The notes below the pieces were generated by a model, which was given only the letters and a program-made list of their open reading frames with translations, was not told where the DNA came from and did not search any database. A stretch of 64,000 bases of DNA from Hydrogenophaga intermedia (GTDB taxonomy: Bacteria > Pseudomonadota > Gammaproteobacteria > Burkholderiales > Burkholderiaceae_C): contig NZ_JAMBNO010000013.1 in the NCBI RefSeq assembly GCF_023715105.1, positions 62,001-126,000 of the forward strand, read 5' to 3'. Shown piece by piece: positions 1 through 12,403 of the stretch (position 1 is the stretch's first letter; each line of letters opens with the position of its first letter). The translations under genes were made by a program, and so were the position numbers.

Positions 1-2019
<2,019 letters not shown>

Positions 2020-2020
2020 G

Positions 2021-2518
2021 TCAGGGGCGAGGCAACGGCAAGGCTGTCTTGTAGCGCACCTGCTTGAGCGCGAAGCCCGAGCGGATCTTTTCCACCTCGG
2101 CCATCGGTGAGAGGCGCTCAAGGATGAAGCGCTCCAACGCACCGATGTCCGGCACCACGACGCGGATCAGGTAGTCCGAATCGCCGGTCATGAGGTAGCA
2201 CTCCATCACCTCATCGAGGTCGCTGATGCGCGCCTCGAAGCGCGCCAGTGCTTCCTTGCTCTGGGTGCGCAGGCTGATGTTGATGAAGACATTGAGCCCG
2301 AGGCCCAGGCGGGCCGGGTCCACCAGCGCCACGTATTGGCGAATCACGCCCGAGGCTTCCAGCGCCTTCACGCGCGCCAGGCAGGGCGAGGGCGACAGGC
2401 CCACGCGCTGGGCCAGGGCCACGTTGGACAACGAGCCGTCGCGTTGCAGCTCTTCGAGTATTCGACGGTCTGTGTTGTCCAAGGTGTGATCTGCCGATGA
2501 GGTGGATGATGACGGCAT
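2021..2518 (-). CDS. Lrp/AsnC-family transcriptional regulator
   Basis: The 165-residue protein has the standard Lrp/AsnC layout: a short polar N-terminus, a winged helix-turn-helix (DNTDRRILEELQRDG, then ALAQRVGLS) in residues about 14 to 60, and a C-terminal RAM effector-binding domain with the VMECYLMTGDSDYLIRV stretch. Such proteins sense amino acids and usually control the divergent neighbour. Here the start codons of this gene and the AceE-like gene are 75 bp apart in a divergent arrangement, so control of that gene is likely. The stop is 1 bp from the stop of the uvrA-type gene. The effector cannot be read from the sequence. Confidence 0.9.
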   Translation of the reverse strand: MPSSSTSSADHTLDNTDRRILEELQRDGSLSNVALAQRVGLSPSPCLARVKALEASGVIRQYVALVDPARLGLGLNVFINISLRTQSKEALARFEARISDLDEVMECYLMTGDSDYLIRVVVPDIGALERFILERLSPMAEVEKIRSGFALKQVRYKTALPLPRP

Positions 2519-2593
2519 TTTCTGCTGTTCTGACCGGCGTTGGCCCGTTTTTCGACATCACATGCCGCGGCCTCCCCGGTACAGTGCCGCAGC

Positions 2594-5170
2594 ATGAAGC
2601 CGACCGACCTCACCGCCTTCGACCCCGACCCGCAGGAAACCGCCGAGTGGGAGGACGCTTTCCTGGCGCTGCTGCACGCCCAGGGCCCGGCGCGCGCGCG
2701 CCAGATCCTGGACGGCCTGGCGCGGCTGGCGCGCGGCCACCGCGTGGGCTGGCAGCCGGGGCTGAACACGCCGTATGTCAACACCATCGCGCCGGAGCAG
2801 CAGCCGCCCTTCCCGGGCGATCTCGCGATCGAGGAACGTCTGGCCTCCCTGATGCGCTGGAATGCGCTGGCCATGGTGGTGCGTGCCAACCAGGCCTACG
2901 GCGAACTCGGCGGTCACATCGCAAGCTATGCGAGCGCCGCCGATCTGTTCGAGACCGGCTTCAACCATTTCTTCCGCGCGCGCAGCACCGATCACGGCGG
3001 CGACCTCGTGTTCTTCCAGCCGCACAGCGCGCCTGGCGTGTACGCGCGCGCCTTCCTCGAAGGCCGGCTGAGCGAGCAAGACCTGCTGCACTACCGCCAG
3101 GAGATCGTGGCGCCTGCGCGCGGTGCACGCGGCCTCTCCAGCTACCCGCATCCCTGGTTGATGCCCGACTTCTGGCAATTCCCGACCGGCTCCATGGGCA
3201 TCGGCCCGATCAGCTCGATCTATCACGCGCGCTTCATGCGCTACCTCACGCACCGCGGCTTGCTGGATTGCGCCGGTCGCACCGTGTGGGGCGTGTTCGG
3301 CGATGGCGAGATGGACGAGCCCGAGAGCATGAGCGCGCTCACCCTGGCGGCGCGCGAGAAGCTCGACAACCTCGTCTGGGTCGTCAACTGCAACCTGCAG
3401 CGGCTCGATGGCCCGGTGCGCGGCAACGGCCGCATCGTGGACGAACTCGAACGCCTCTTCGCCGGCGCGGGCTGGAACGTGATCAAGCTGCTCTGGGGCA
3501 GCGACTGGGACGGCCTGTTCGCGCGCGACCCGGGCGGCGCGCTTGCGCGCGCGTTGGGCGACACGGTCGATGGCCAGATGCAGACCTTCGCCGCCAAGGA
3601 CGGGCGCTACAACCGCGAAAACTTCTTCGGGCAGAACCCGGCACTGGCCGCCCTCGTCGAAGGTCTGAGCGACGAGCAGATCGACCGCCTCAAGCGTGGC
3701 GGGCACGACCTGGTGAAGATCCACGCCGCCTACGCGGCCGCGCAGGCGCACCGCGGCCAGCCGACCGTCATCCTCGCGCACACCAAGAAAGGCTATGGCA
3801 TGGGTGCGGCGGGCCAGGGCCGCATGACGACCCACAGCCAGAAGAAGCTCGACGCCGGGGAGCTGCTGGCCTTTCGCGACCGGTTCGAGTTGCCGCTGAG
3901 CGACGAGCAGGCCACCGGCCTGAGCTTCCTCAAGCCGGCCGACGACAGCCCCGAGCTTCGCTACCTGCGCGCGCGCCGCGAGGCCCTGGGCGGCCCGCTG
4001 CCGCGCCGCGAAACCGCCTGCGAGCCCGTGCCCGTGCCCGCGATCGAGCGCTACGCTGGCTTCGCACTGGCTGCCGACGGCAAGGCCATGAGCACCACCA
4101 TGGCCTTCGTGCGCCTGCTGGGCAATCTGCTCAAGGACGCCACGCTGGGGCCGCGCATTGTGCCCATCGTGGCCGACGAGGCGCGCACCTTCGGCATGGC
4201 CAACCTGTTCAAGCAGGTCGGCATCTACAGCAGCGTGGGGCAGGTGTACGCGCCCGAGGACATTGGTTCGGTGCTGAGCTACCGCGAGGCGCTGGACGGG
4301 CAGATCCTGGAAGAGGGCATCAGCGAGGCCGGCGCGATCGCGAGCTGGACGGCCGCCGCCACCAGCTACAGCGTGCACGGGCTGGCCATGCTGCCCTTCT
4401 ACATCTACTACGCCATGTTCGGCTTCCAGCGCGTGGGCGATGCGATCTGGGCCGCGGCCGACCAGCGCGCGCGTGGCTTCCTGCTGGGCGCCACCTCGGG
4501 GCGCACCACGCTGGGCGGCGAGGGCTTGCAACACCAGGACGGCAGCAGCCACCTGGTGGCCGCGACCATCCCCAACTGCAAGGCCTATGACCCCGCGTTC
4601 GCCGGCGAGATGGCGGTGATCGTGGATGCGGGCATGCGCGAGATGCTGGTGGAGCAGCGCGACGTCTTCTACTACGTCACGCTCATGAACGAAAACTACG
4701 AGCAACCCGACCTGCCGACCACCGCCCGCGAAGGCGTGCTGCGGGGTGGCTACCACTTCACGTCCCTCGGTCCCGAGGGTGGCGCGCCCCTCACGCTGCT
4801 GGCATCGGGCGCCATCTTCACCGAAGCCAGGCGCGCCGCCGACCAGCTCGCGGCCATGGGCCATCGGGTGCACCTCTGCAGCATCACGAGCTGGAGTGAA
4901 CTCGCGCGCGACGCCGAGCTTGCGCTCGCGCAGGGCGGTACGGCGTGGCTGCATACCCTGCTGGCCGACACCGCCGGCCCGATCACCGCGGTCAGCGACT
5001 ATGTGCGCGCAGTGCCCGAGGCGATCCGGGCCTGGCTGCCCGGCGGGCGCGCGATGCGCACCCTGGGCACCGATGGGTTCGGACGCAGCGACACCCGCGC
5101 CGCGCTGCGGGCCTTCTTCGGGGTGGACGCAACCCATATCGCCGCCGCGGCGACGCAAAGCGCGCGATGA
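2594..5170 (+). CDS. AceE-like homodimeric 2-oxoacid dehydrogenase E1 (MdeB-like)
   Basis: The 858-residue protein matches the homodimeric pyruvate dehydrogenase E1 family over its whole length (E. coli AceE is 887). Visible blocks are GLSSYPHPWLMPDFWQFP, the thiamine-diphosphate motif GDGEMDEPES near residue 236 closing with NLVWVVNCN, and HTKKGYGMG. E1 decarboxylates a 2-oxoacid and acylates the E2 lipoyl group. No E2 or E3 gene is nearby, and the divergent neighbour is an Lrp-type regulator. That pairing resembles mdeR-mdeB of Pseudomonas, where the E1 homologue is linked to 2-oxobutyrate from methionine breakdown; the substrate here is therefore uncertain. The ATG at 2594 is chosen because the family N-terminus (DPDPQETAEWEDAF) begins just after it; TACAGT sits 8 nt before it and no Shine-Dalgarno is seen. 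Confidence 0.88.
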   Translation: MKPTDLTAFDPDPQETAEWEDAFLALLHAQGPARARQILDGLARLARGHRVGWQPGLNTPYVNTIAPEQQPPFPGDLAIEERLASLMRWNALAMVVRANQAYGELGGHIASYASAADLFETGFNHFFRARSTDHGGDLVFFQPHSAPGVYARAFLEGRLSEQDLLHYRQEIVAPARGARGLSSYPHPWLMPDFWQFPTGSMGIGPISSIYHARFMRYLTHRGLLDCAGRTVWGVFGDGEMDEPESMSALTLAAREKLDNLVWVVNCNLQRLDGPVRGNGRIVDELERLFAGAGWNVIKLLWGSDWDGLFARDPGGALARALGDTVDGQMQTFAAKDGRYNRENFFGQNPALAALVEGLSDEQIDRLKRGGHDLVKIHAAYAAAQAHRGQPTVILAHTKKGYGMGAAGQGRMTTHSQKKLDAGELLAFRDRFELPLSDEQATGLSFLKPADDSPELRYLRARREALGGPLPRRETACEPVPVPAIERYAGFALAADGKAMSTTMAFVRLLGNLLKDATLGPRIVPIVADEARTFGMANLFKQVGIYSSVGQVYAPEDIGSVLSYREALDGQILEEGISEAGAIASWTAAATSYSVHGLAMLPFYIYYAMFGFQRVGDAIWAAADQRARGFLLGATSGRTTLGGEGLQHQDGSSHLVAATIPNCKAYDPAFAGEMAVIVDAGMREMLVEQRDVFYYVTLMNENYEQPDLPTTAREGVLRGGYHFTSLGPEGGAPLTLLASGAIFTEARRAADQLAAMGHRVHLCSITSWSELARDAELALAQGGTAWLHTLLADTAGPITAVSDYVRAVPEAIRAWLPGGRAMRTLGTDGFGRSDTRAALRAFFGVDATHIAAAATQSAR

Positions 5171-5207
5171 TGCGGGGCGGCTTCCGTCGGCCCGGCCCCG
5201 TCATCGC

Positions 5208-5540
5208 GTGACCCACCCCATCATCCTCGTGCGACCCGAAGCGCCGCCCAAGCCCGCGCTGGGCGCCCCTTGCAACGGCTGCGGCGTGTGCTGCCTGCTC
5301 GAGCCCTGCCCGCTGGGGCGTGTGATCTCGCGAAAACGCCAGGGCGCGTGCAACGCACTGCGATGGGACGATGCCTCAGGCATCTACCGTTGCGGCGCCC
5401 TCACCGACGCCGCGGGCGTGCTCGGCCCGCGTTGGGGCTTCGCCGCACCGTTGCTGCGCCGCTTGGCGCGGCGCTGGATCGCGGTGGGCGTGGGCTGTGA
5501 TGCGGAGGTCGACGTGGCGGAAATCGGGTCACGTCGCTAG
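5208..5540 (+). CDS. YkgJ-type cysteine cluster protein
   Basis: A 110-residue protein with a YkgJ-like cysteine cluster: CNGCGVCCLLEPCPLG followed by single cysteines at KRQGAC and IYRC. The family is thought to bind zinc or iron through these residues; no reaction is known. The GTG start at 5208 is the first usable codon after the upstream stop; a second in-frame GTG at 5229 is possible. It follows the E1 gene by 37 bp and may be cotranscribed with it. The C-terminal part beyond the cluster is basic and unremarkable. Confidence 0.75.
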   Translation: MTHPIILVRPEAPPKPALGAPCNGCGVCCLLEPCPLGRVISRKRQGACNALRWDDASGIYRCGALTDAAGVLGPRWGFAAPLLRRLARRWIAVGVGCDAEVDVAEIGSRR

Positions 5541-5689
5541 CGCCAGGCTACGGCTGGGCGTGGAACCTGCATGGCCATCAGGAAGTATTGGTAAGCTTTC
5601 TACAGTCGCGCACCCTCTCCGTGGAATCCAAGCCTGCTCGGCGATGCCTGGTGGGCGTGGTCGTCCTGGCACACCATCGAAGCACTTTC

Positions 5690-7475
5690 ATGGCATTGCT
5701 TCCGCGCCCATCGCCCATCCGCCCCGTATGGTTGGCCGCCTTGTTGCTCGTGGCCACCGCCTTGTCTGTCGTTCGGACCGGCTTCCACTTCGGGATCAGC
5801 AACAACGTCTTTCACGTTCCCCTGGTGCTGGACTGGGCGCAACAGCCGGCATTCGAGCAAGACGCGTTCTATGCCACGCTCGGCAAGTTCACGTCAGTGG
5901 TCTGGCCCATCGTTCGCTGGGTGGTGAACGAGGCCAACGTCGGTCTGGTCTTCTTTGTGGGTCACTTCGTCAGCCGCCTGTTGGCGGTGCTGGCGATCTT
6001 GTGGCTGCTGATCCGGCACTTTCAGATGCAATTTCACCTCGCCGCTGTGGGTCTGCTGGTCTGCGTACTCACACCCTGGTTGGTGGGCGCCAGCTCGGTG
6101 GGGGGGCACGGGCTATGGGTGCGTTACTTCACTCACAGCGAGGTCACATGGGGGCCGTTGCTTGCCGCACTGATGGCGGCCCAGGCCGGACGCTGGGTGC
6201 TTGCGGGGGCGCTTGCGGGCGTCGTTTTTGCCATCAATGCCTTTGTCGGCATCTGGTTGCTGGCCATTCTAGGGCCGGTGTTTCTGCTCGGCGGCGGCGA
6301 GCGCGCATGGTCTCAGGTCCCCAAGGGCGCGCTGGCTTTTGGCCTCCTGGCTTCTCCCGTGCTCGTGTGGATCGTGCAGTCCATGAGCACTGGCGCCAGG
6401 GTCGATTTCGATTACCTTGAGTACATCCGTACCTCGTACCTATTACCCCGAGCACTTTCTGATTGAAGCGGCTACCCCACGCGAACTAGTCATCTTCGCC
6501 TTCCATTTCTTGCTCGGTTTGCTGGCCGCCGCACTTTCACCACGGCCCCGATTCTGGCTCGTTGTGCTGGGCGCCTGCGCAATGGTCTTCGCGGCCGGAG
6601 CGGTGCTGCCGTACATGCTGAATCAACGTATCGTTTTCAACCTGCACCTGCTTCGCATCGAGGGCGTTGCTCAGTGGCTTTCCGTGGTGCTCGCGATTGC
6701 GGTGCTGAGCGTTCGCCTTGGTGGCGAGCGCGATCCGTCGGTGCGCGTGTTCGCGATGATTGGCTTGTTGTCGATGCTGTCAACGCTGCAAGAGCCCACG
6801 GGGCTGGCCTTCGCGGCCCTGAGCCTCCTCGCCATCGTCGCAATCGAGCGGGGATCACGCTGGATTCCGGGCTGGCTGCGTGCAGCCCAGTGCCGCCTTG
6901 CGGTGGCATTCACCGCGATGGTTATTGCTGCCGGCGCCTGGCGGTGGGATTGGACCTTGCTCAATGGACTGCTTTGGATCGTGATGGGCGGCTGGGCGCT
7001 CGGCCTGCTGTTCGGGCTCACGTGGCGCAGGCCCTATGGGGTGTTTGTGCCAGTCGCGTTGATCGCGCTTCTGCCTCACATAGCCAAGAGCCCGGGCCTC
7101 CAACTCGAGGACGCACATCCACCGGGGCTTACGGAGTTGACCACCTGGGTGCGCGAACAGGGTGTGGCAGGCCCTTTCCTGATCAGCCTTGCGGGGCATG
7201 GCGATGGTCACGATTATTTCCAGCTACTCAGCCGCCAGCGGGTATGGGTGGACTGGAAGCAGGGGGCTGCTGTGATGTGGGAGCCGCGCTTTCGCGACCA
7301 ATGGATACAGCGCTACCGCGAGGTCAAGGCGCTGAAGACACCTGCGGAGTTTGCCGATTACGCGCGCGTCAACGGCCTGCGCCACATGATTGTGGACCAG
7401 GTGGGCGCAGATTGCCCGACGGCTACGCGGCAACTCTTTCGCACCAGCCAATACCTGCTCTGTCAGCTGGACTGA
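5690..7475 (+). pseudogene. Multi-spanning membrane protein, split by a 7-bp duplication
   Basis: Two overlapping open frames (5690-6466 and 6417-7475) form one protein interrupted by a +1 frameshift. The first half starts at ATG 5690 and contains about six hydrophobic segments; the second continues with more segments and ends in a soluble domain containing RVWVDWKQGAAVMWEP. At the junction the heptamer CGTACCT occurs twice in tandem. Removing one copy gives the continuous reading ...YLEYIRTYYPEHFL... and a protein of about 592 residues with no other disruption. The family is not identified with confidence; the C-terminal part recalls DUF6798-type membrane proteins, and the overall shape would suit a GT-C-like enzyme. 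The frame may be lost, phase-variable, or an error in the sequence. The DNA has visibly lower G+C than its neighbours. Confidence 0.75.
6428..6441. repeat. Tandem heptamer CGTACCT x2 causing a frameshift
   Basis: CGTACCT occupies 6428-6434 and again 6435-6441. Seven is not a multiple of three, so the second copy shifts the frame from that starting at 5690 to that ending at 7475. The residues encoded across a single copy (R-T-Y-Y) join the two halves without a gap. Confidence 0.9.
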
Positions 7476-7856
7476 TCAAGACGACCACAGCCAGAGGGCC
7501 ACCATGGCGAGCAGGGCAGCCACCACCATCAGCATCCGCGTGCGCACGCGCAGCAGTTGCACCGCCTCCACCAGGCGCGCGTTCTGTTCGGCCAGTTCGC
7601 TCAGCGTCTGCGCCATCTGCTGCTGCGCGGTGGCCTGCTGATCGATGAGTTGCCGCGCCTCGATGAGGCGGTTGCGAAGTTCCCCCAGGCTCGGCGGCTC
7701 GGCGTTCGGGTCCATCGGTGCGCTCGGTGGCACGGGCACGGGCGGTGCCTTCTGTTTGTCGAGCAGCTTGCGCGCGGCGTTGAGCACCTTGGGCGCGTGT
7801 TCGATCACGTCACCCCAGGGGATGATCTTGAGCGCAGCGATCCAGGGAATGGCCAT
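7476..7856 (-). CDS. Small tail-anchored coiled-coil protein, unknown function
   Basis: A 126-residue protein starting MAIPWIAALKIIPWGDVIEH, followed by a proline-rich linker (VPVPPSAPMDPNAEPP), a Gln/Glu-rich segment predicted to form a coiled coil (residues about 55 to 100), and a single C-terminal membrane segment (VVAALLAMVALWLW). This suggests a tail-anchored inner membrane protein with a cytoplasmic coiled coil. Its stop codon abuts that of the broken membrane-protein gene with no spacer (the palindrome TGATCA holds both). I do not recognise a named family. Confidence 0.7.
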   Translation of the reverse strand: MAIPWIAALKIIPWGDVIEHAPKVLNAARKLLDKQKAPPVPVPPSAPMDPNAEPPSLGELRNRLIEARQLIDQQATAQQQMAQTLSELAEQNARLVEAVQLLRVRTRMLMVVAALLAMVALWLWSS

Positions 7857-7900
7857 GGTGGGGTCCTTGTGCAAACACCGGGTGAGAGGCGCGGCACGGT

Positions 7901-9124
7901 TCAGGGTTCCGGGCGCCGCAGCAACCATACCCCCAACGCGGCCACGCCCACCAGCAGGGCGGGAAAGCCCAGCACCGGCGCCCACTGCAGCGCCGCAGCG
8001 CCCAGCGCGGGCGCCAGCACACCGCCCAGCGTGTAGCTCATCACCAGCACCGCGGTGCTGTTGACCAGCGTGATGCCTTGTTCGCGCGAGCCGATGTCGA
8101 TCATGGCCAGCGTGTAGAGGCACCCGCCCGCACCGCCCCAGACGAAGGCCACGGGCGCGGCCAGCCAGGGTTGCCCGGCCACGAAGGGAATGAGCAGCGT
8201 GCCGGCGAGCGTGACCCAGGCACACAGCCGCATGAGCGTGAGCCGCGCGGCGCGCGCGTCGCCCCAGCGCGCCCGGGGGTGGTCGGCCATGCGGTCGGCC
8301 AGCACGCCGGCGGGCAGCATCATGAGCGCGCTGCCCAGGCCGCTGGCCGACACCAGCAGGGCGGCCAGCACCGCGCCCAGGCCCAGCGCCAGACCGTAGA
8401 GCGGCAGGATGGAGGTGAGCCCGCTCTCGAAGAAGCCTCCGACGAAGCCCACCGTCATGATCAGCGGGTGCGCGGCGAGCGCGTGCCACACGCCGGCCAG
8501 ACCCACGCGGGCGTCGTGCGCGTCGGCCACGGGCGGCACGCGCGGAATCAGCAGACTCCAGGCCAGGCCGATCGCCATGCAGGCGAAAGCGATCCACAGC
8601 GCGGTGTCGCTTTGCGGTCCTACCCAGGCCAGCATCAGCGGGCCCAGCACGAAGGTGGCGCCGACCAGGGTTTCGAACAGGCCCACGTAGCGCCCGCGTT
8701 GTGCAGGCGGCGCGAACTCCGCCACGATGGCCTCGGCCAGCACCCAGCGCAGGCCCGAGGCCATGCCGGCCACCAGCTTGAGCGCAAACCACAGCGGCAG
8801 CGCGGGTGAGAGCGCAAAGACGGCGGTGGCCAGCGTCGGAATGAGTGCCGACAACCACAGCGTCGGCCGCCGGCCCAGGCGGCGCGTGACGGCCGAGGCG
8901 AACGGCACCATGAGGAAAATGCCCAGCCAGCCACTGGCCGCGAACAGGCCCGCGAGCGCGGTCGATTCGCCAGCGTCCTTCAGGCGCAGCAACAGCAGCG
9001 GCGTGAGCATGAAGTAGCCCACGAGCTCGAAGAAGGTGGCGCCGAAGATGGCGACCAGGCCCAGGCGTGCGTGGGCGGGCGGGGTGGATATGACCCCCCG
9101 CGCCGGCAACGGGTGTTCGCTCAC
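7901..9124 (-). CDS. MFS transporter
   Basis: The 407-residue protein has about twelve hydrophobic segments and the loop 2-3 signature of the major facilitator superfamily (ASAVTRRLGRRPT). A second, related loop (GVLADRMADHPRARWGD) lies at the middle of the second half. It probably exports or imports a small solute using the proton gradient; the substrate is unknown. It starts with GTG, which overlaps the stop of the upstream HAD phosphatase gene by 4 bp (GTGA), so the two are translationally coupled. Confidence 0.85.
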   Translation of the reverse strand: MSEHPLPARGVISTPPAHARLGLVAIFGATFFELVGYFMLTPLLLLRLKDAGESTALAGLFAASGWLGIFLMVPFASAVTRRLGRRPTLWLSALIPTLATAVFALSPALPLWFALKLVAGMASGLRWVLAEAIVAEFAPPAQRGRYVGLFETLVGATFVLGPLMLAWVGPQSDTALWIAFACMAIGLAWSLLIPRVPPVADAHDARVGLAGVWHALAAHPLIMTVGFVGGFFESGLTSILPLYGLALGLGAVLAALLVSASGLGSALMMLPAGVLADRMADHPRARWGDARAARLTLMRLCAWVTLAGTLLIPFVAGQPWLAAPVAFVWGGAGGCLYTLAMIDIGSREQGITLVNSTAVLVMSYTLGGVLAPALGAAALQWAPVLGFPALLVGVAALGVWLLRRPEP

Positions 9125-9912
9125 AGGCCCCTCGCCGCCAGCAGGGCATGCGCCACTTCGGCGAAGCCTGCACCGCGCTCGGCGGACGTCACGTAACGCG
9201 GCAGCGTGTGCAGTTGGGGCACGAAGCGCGCGATGTTCGCCACGCCCACGCTGTGCGGGAAGTGGGCGAACATCACCTGGTCGTTGGTCGAGTCGCCCAC
9301 GTAGACCCAGCGGTCGAGCTCGTCGTCCAGGTTGCGGCCGGTGCGCTCGCGCAGCACCCAGCGCGCGCCTTCGAGCTTGTCGTGCCCGCCGATCCAGCCG
9401 TTGACATGGATGCTGCTCACCGTGGCACGCAGGCCCTCGGTGTGCATCAGGGCCACCACGCGCGCGATGGTCTCGTCGCTCAACTGCGTGAACTCGCTGT
9501 GGTCGATCGCGATGTCGGTCTCGCGGCCGGCGCTGTCGGTGGCGCGCCGCGCGCCGGGCACCTCGGCTTCCACGCGCATCAGCACGCGTTGCAGGTGCGC
9601 AAAGTTCGCGGCGCGGGTGGCGCTGTCCTGCAGGTACAGGCGGCCGCCGCCGGGCAGCAGTGCCACGGCACCGTTCTCGGCCACGATGGCCTCCACCGGC
9701 CAGGCCTGATCCCCCTGGGCAAACGGTTCGCTCCAGCCCACCGGGCGGCCGGTGATGGCGTACACGGGCAGGCCGGCTGCCCGCAATTCGTGCAGCGCGG
9801 CCAGCGCGGCGGGCTCGATGGCGCCGTCGCGGGTGAGCGTGTCGTCGATGTCGGTGAAGATGCCCGCGATGCGCGCGCGCTGCGCGGCGGGCCACTGGCT
9901 GAGTTCCTGCAT
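9121..9912 (-). CDS. HAD-IIB family phosphatase (MPGP/SPP-like)
   Basis: A 263-residue HAD-superfamily hydrolase. Motif I is DIDDTLT near residue 21, motif II is in AITGRPVG, and motif IV is [10 protein letters not shown]. The cap arrangement and the IVAENGAV block match the Cof/HAD-IIB group that includes mannosyl-3-phosphoglycerate and sucrose-phosphate phosphatases. It likely removes phosphate from a sugar phosphate in the cytoplasm; the exact substrate is not evident. It lies upstream of, and overlaps by 4 bp, the MFS transporter gene, and is divergent from ahcY. Confidence 0.82.
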   Translation of the reverse strand: MQELSQWPAAQRARIAGIFTDIDDTLTRDGAIEPAALAALHELRAAGLPVYAITGRPVGWSEPFAQGDQAWPVEAIVAENGAVALLPGGGRLYLQDSATRAANFAHLQRVLMRVEAEVPGARRATDSAGRETDIAIDHSEFTQLSDETIARVVALMHTEGLRATVSSIHVNGWIGGHDKLEGARWVLRERTGRNLDDELDRWVYVGDSTNDQVMFAHFPHSVGVANIARFVPQLHTLPRYVTSAERGAGFAEVAHALLAARGL

Positions 9913-9936
9913 GGGGTGCGAGGATAGCCGGGCGGT

Positions 9937-9966
9937 CTGGCAGGAAACGGCGCCCTGCGATAGAAT
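9937..9966 (+). promoter_or_regulatory. Sigma-70-like promoter for ahcY
   Basis: CTGGCA at 9937-9942 and TAGAAT at 9961-9966 are separated by 18 bp. The expected transcription start, about 9973, falls right at the first paired base of the SAH riboswitch, which supports the assignment. Confidence 0.6.
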
Positions 9967-9973
9967 TTCGGGC

Positions 9974-10036
9974 TTCCGAGGAGCGTTGCAGCGCCGGCAT
10001 GGCGTGAGGCTCGGAACCGAATTCGCAACGACGCTC
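9974..10036 (+). promoter_or_regulatory. SAH riboswitch aptamer (ahcY leader)
   Basis: The leader holds the conserved elements of the S-adenosylhomocysteine riboswitch. TTCCGAG (9974-9980) pairs with CTCGGAA (10010-10016) to form P1. GAGCG (9981-9985) and TTGC (9986-9989) pair with CGCTC (10032-10036) and GCAA (10025-10028). SAH binding turns ahcY on, which removes the inhibitory product of methyltransferases. Confidence 0.93.
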
Positions 10037-10066
10037 ATCCACTTCTGTGCGGTGAGCGTTTTTTTT
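10031..10066 (+). terminator. Riboswitch-controlled terminator before ahcY
   Basis: ACGCTCA (10031-10037) pairs with TGAGCGT (10053-10059), followed by eight T from 10059 to 10066. The left arm reuses the CGCTC that the SAH aptamer needs, so ligand binding and the terminator exclude each other. This fits an ON switch acting on transcription. Confidence 0.85.
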
Positions 10067-10111
10067 CGCCCCGCGGCAAGTGGTTTTTTCAAACACGTTT
10101 TGGAGCAAACC

Positions 10112-11545
<1,434 letters not shown>

Positions 11546-11555
11546 TCACCCCCGC

Positions 11556-11583
11556 CGCGCTTCGCGCGACCCCCTTCCGGGGG
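11556..11583. other. Two small G+C hairpins after ahcY
   Basis: CGCGC/GCGCG (11556-11560 with 11564-11568) and CCCCC/GGGGG (11570-11574 with 11579-11583, loop TTCC) lie in tandem after the ahcY stop. There is no T run, so simple intrinsic termination is doubtful; they may stabilise the 3' end or belong to an intergenic repeat family. Confidence 0.35.
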
Positions 11584-11647
11584 CGATGCCAGCGGCCCGG
11601 CGAAGCCGGTTCCGCGGCATCTCTGGATGGGGCCGCTGCGTTCCACC

Positions 11648-12403
11648 ATGCGTGCTGATCAACTCCTCGTCGAGCGCGGACTCGCGGCGTCGCGATCACA
11701 GGCCCAGCGGCTGATTGCCGCGGGCGTGAGGTGGCGCCTTGGGGCCGACTGGAAGCCCGTGGCCAAGAACGGCGACGAGCTGCCACTGGCAGCCGAGTTG
11801 CAGGTGCTCGATGCGGCCGAGGCGCGCTTTGTGTCGCGTGGCGGCTTGAAGCTCGACGGTGCGCTCACGCACACCGGGCTCGACGTGCGTGGACTGCGCG
11901 CGCTCGACGTGGGGCAGAGCACCGGCGGCTTCACCGACTGCTTGCTGCAGCGCGGTGCGGCGCAGGTGGTGGGCGTTGATGTCGGCAGTGGTCAGCTCAA
12001 CCCGCGCTTGCGTGGCGACGCGCGTGTGATGGCGATCGAGCAGATCAACGCGCGTGAGCTGACCGCGCAGCAACTGCGCGAGGCCGGGGCCGAGCCGCCG
12101 TTCGACCTGATCGTGGGCGACCTGTCCTTCATCTCGCAGACGCTGGTGTGGCCGGCGCTCGCGCCGCTGCTCAAGCCGGGCGGCCATGGGCTCATGCTGG
12201 TCAAGCCGCAGTTCGAGCTGCAGCCCGGGCACATCGGCAAGGGCGGGCTGGTGAAGGACGCGGCGTTCTACCCGCTGGTGCGAGAGCGCATCACCACCGC
12301 GCTGCAAGGCCTGGGCCTTGAGGTGCGCGACTATTTCGACAGCCCCATCGCCGGTGGCGATGGCAACCGCGAGTTCTTCGTCTTCGTCCGGAAACCGGCA
12401 TGA
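11648..12403 (+). CDS. TlyA-family rRNA methyltransferase
   Basis: A 251-residue protein with an N-terminal S4 RNA-binding domain (RADQLLVERGLAASRSQAQRL) and a C-terminal FtsJ-like SAM-dependent methyltransferase: ALDVGQSTGGFTDCLL for SAM binding and DLIVGDLSFISQ for the catalytic region. TlyA proteins methylate 2'-O of rRNA; many are annotated as haemolysins for historical reasons. ATG 11648 is chosen because the S4 domain starts there. The stop overlaps the metF start by 4 bp (ATGA). Confidence 0.9.
   Translation: MRADQLLVERGLAASRSQAQRLIAAGVRWRLGADWKPVAKNGDELPLAAELQVLDAAEARFVSRGGLKLDGALTHTGLDVRGLRALDVGQSTGGFTDCLLQRGAAQVVGVDVGSGQLNPRLRGDARVMAIEQINARELTAQQLREAGAEPPFDLIVGDLSFISQTLVWPALAPLLKPGGHGLMLVKPQFELQPGHIGKGGLVKDAAFYPLVRERITTALQGLGLEVRDYFDSPIAGGDGNREFFVFVRKPA

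Noticed and set aside
2558..5158. 866-codon open frame antisense to the AceE-like gene
   Set aside because: The coding strand carries a complete recognised enzyme; the antisense protein shows no domain.
6417..6466. Programmed ribosomal frameshifting at the membrane-protein junction
   Set aside because: No slippery heptamer or downstream pseudoknot; a tandem duplication explains the shift directly.
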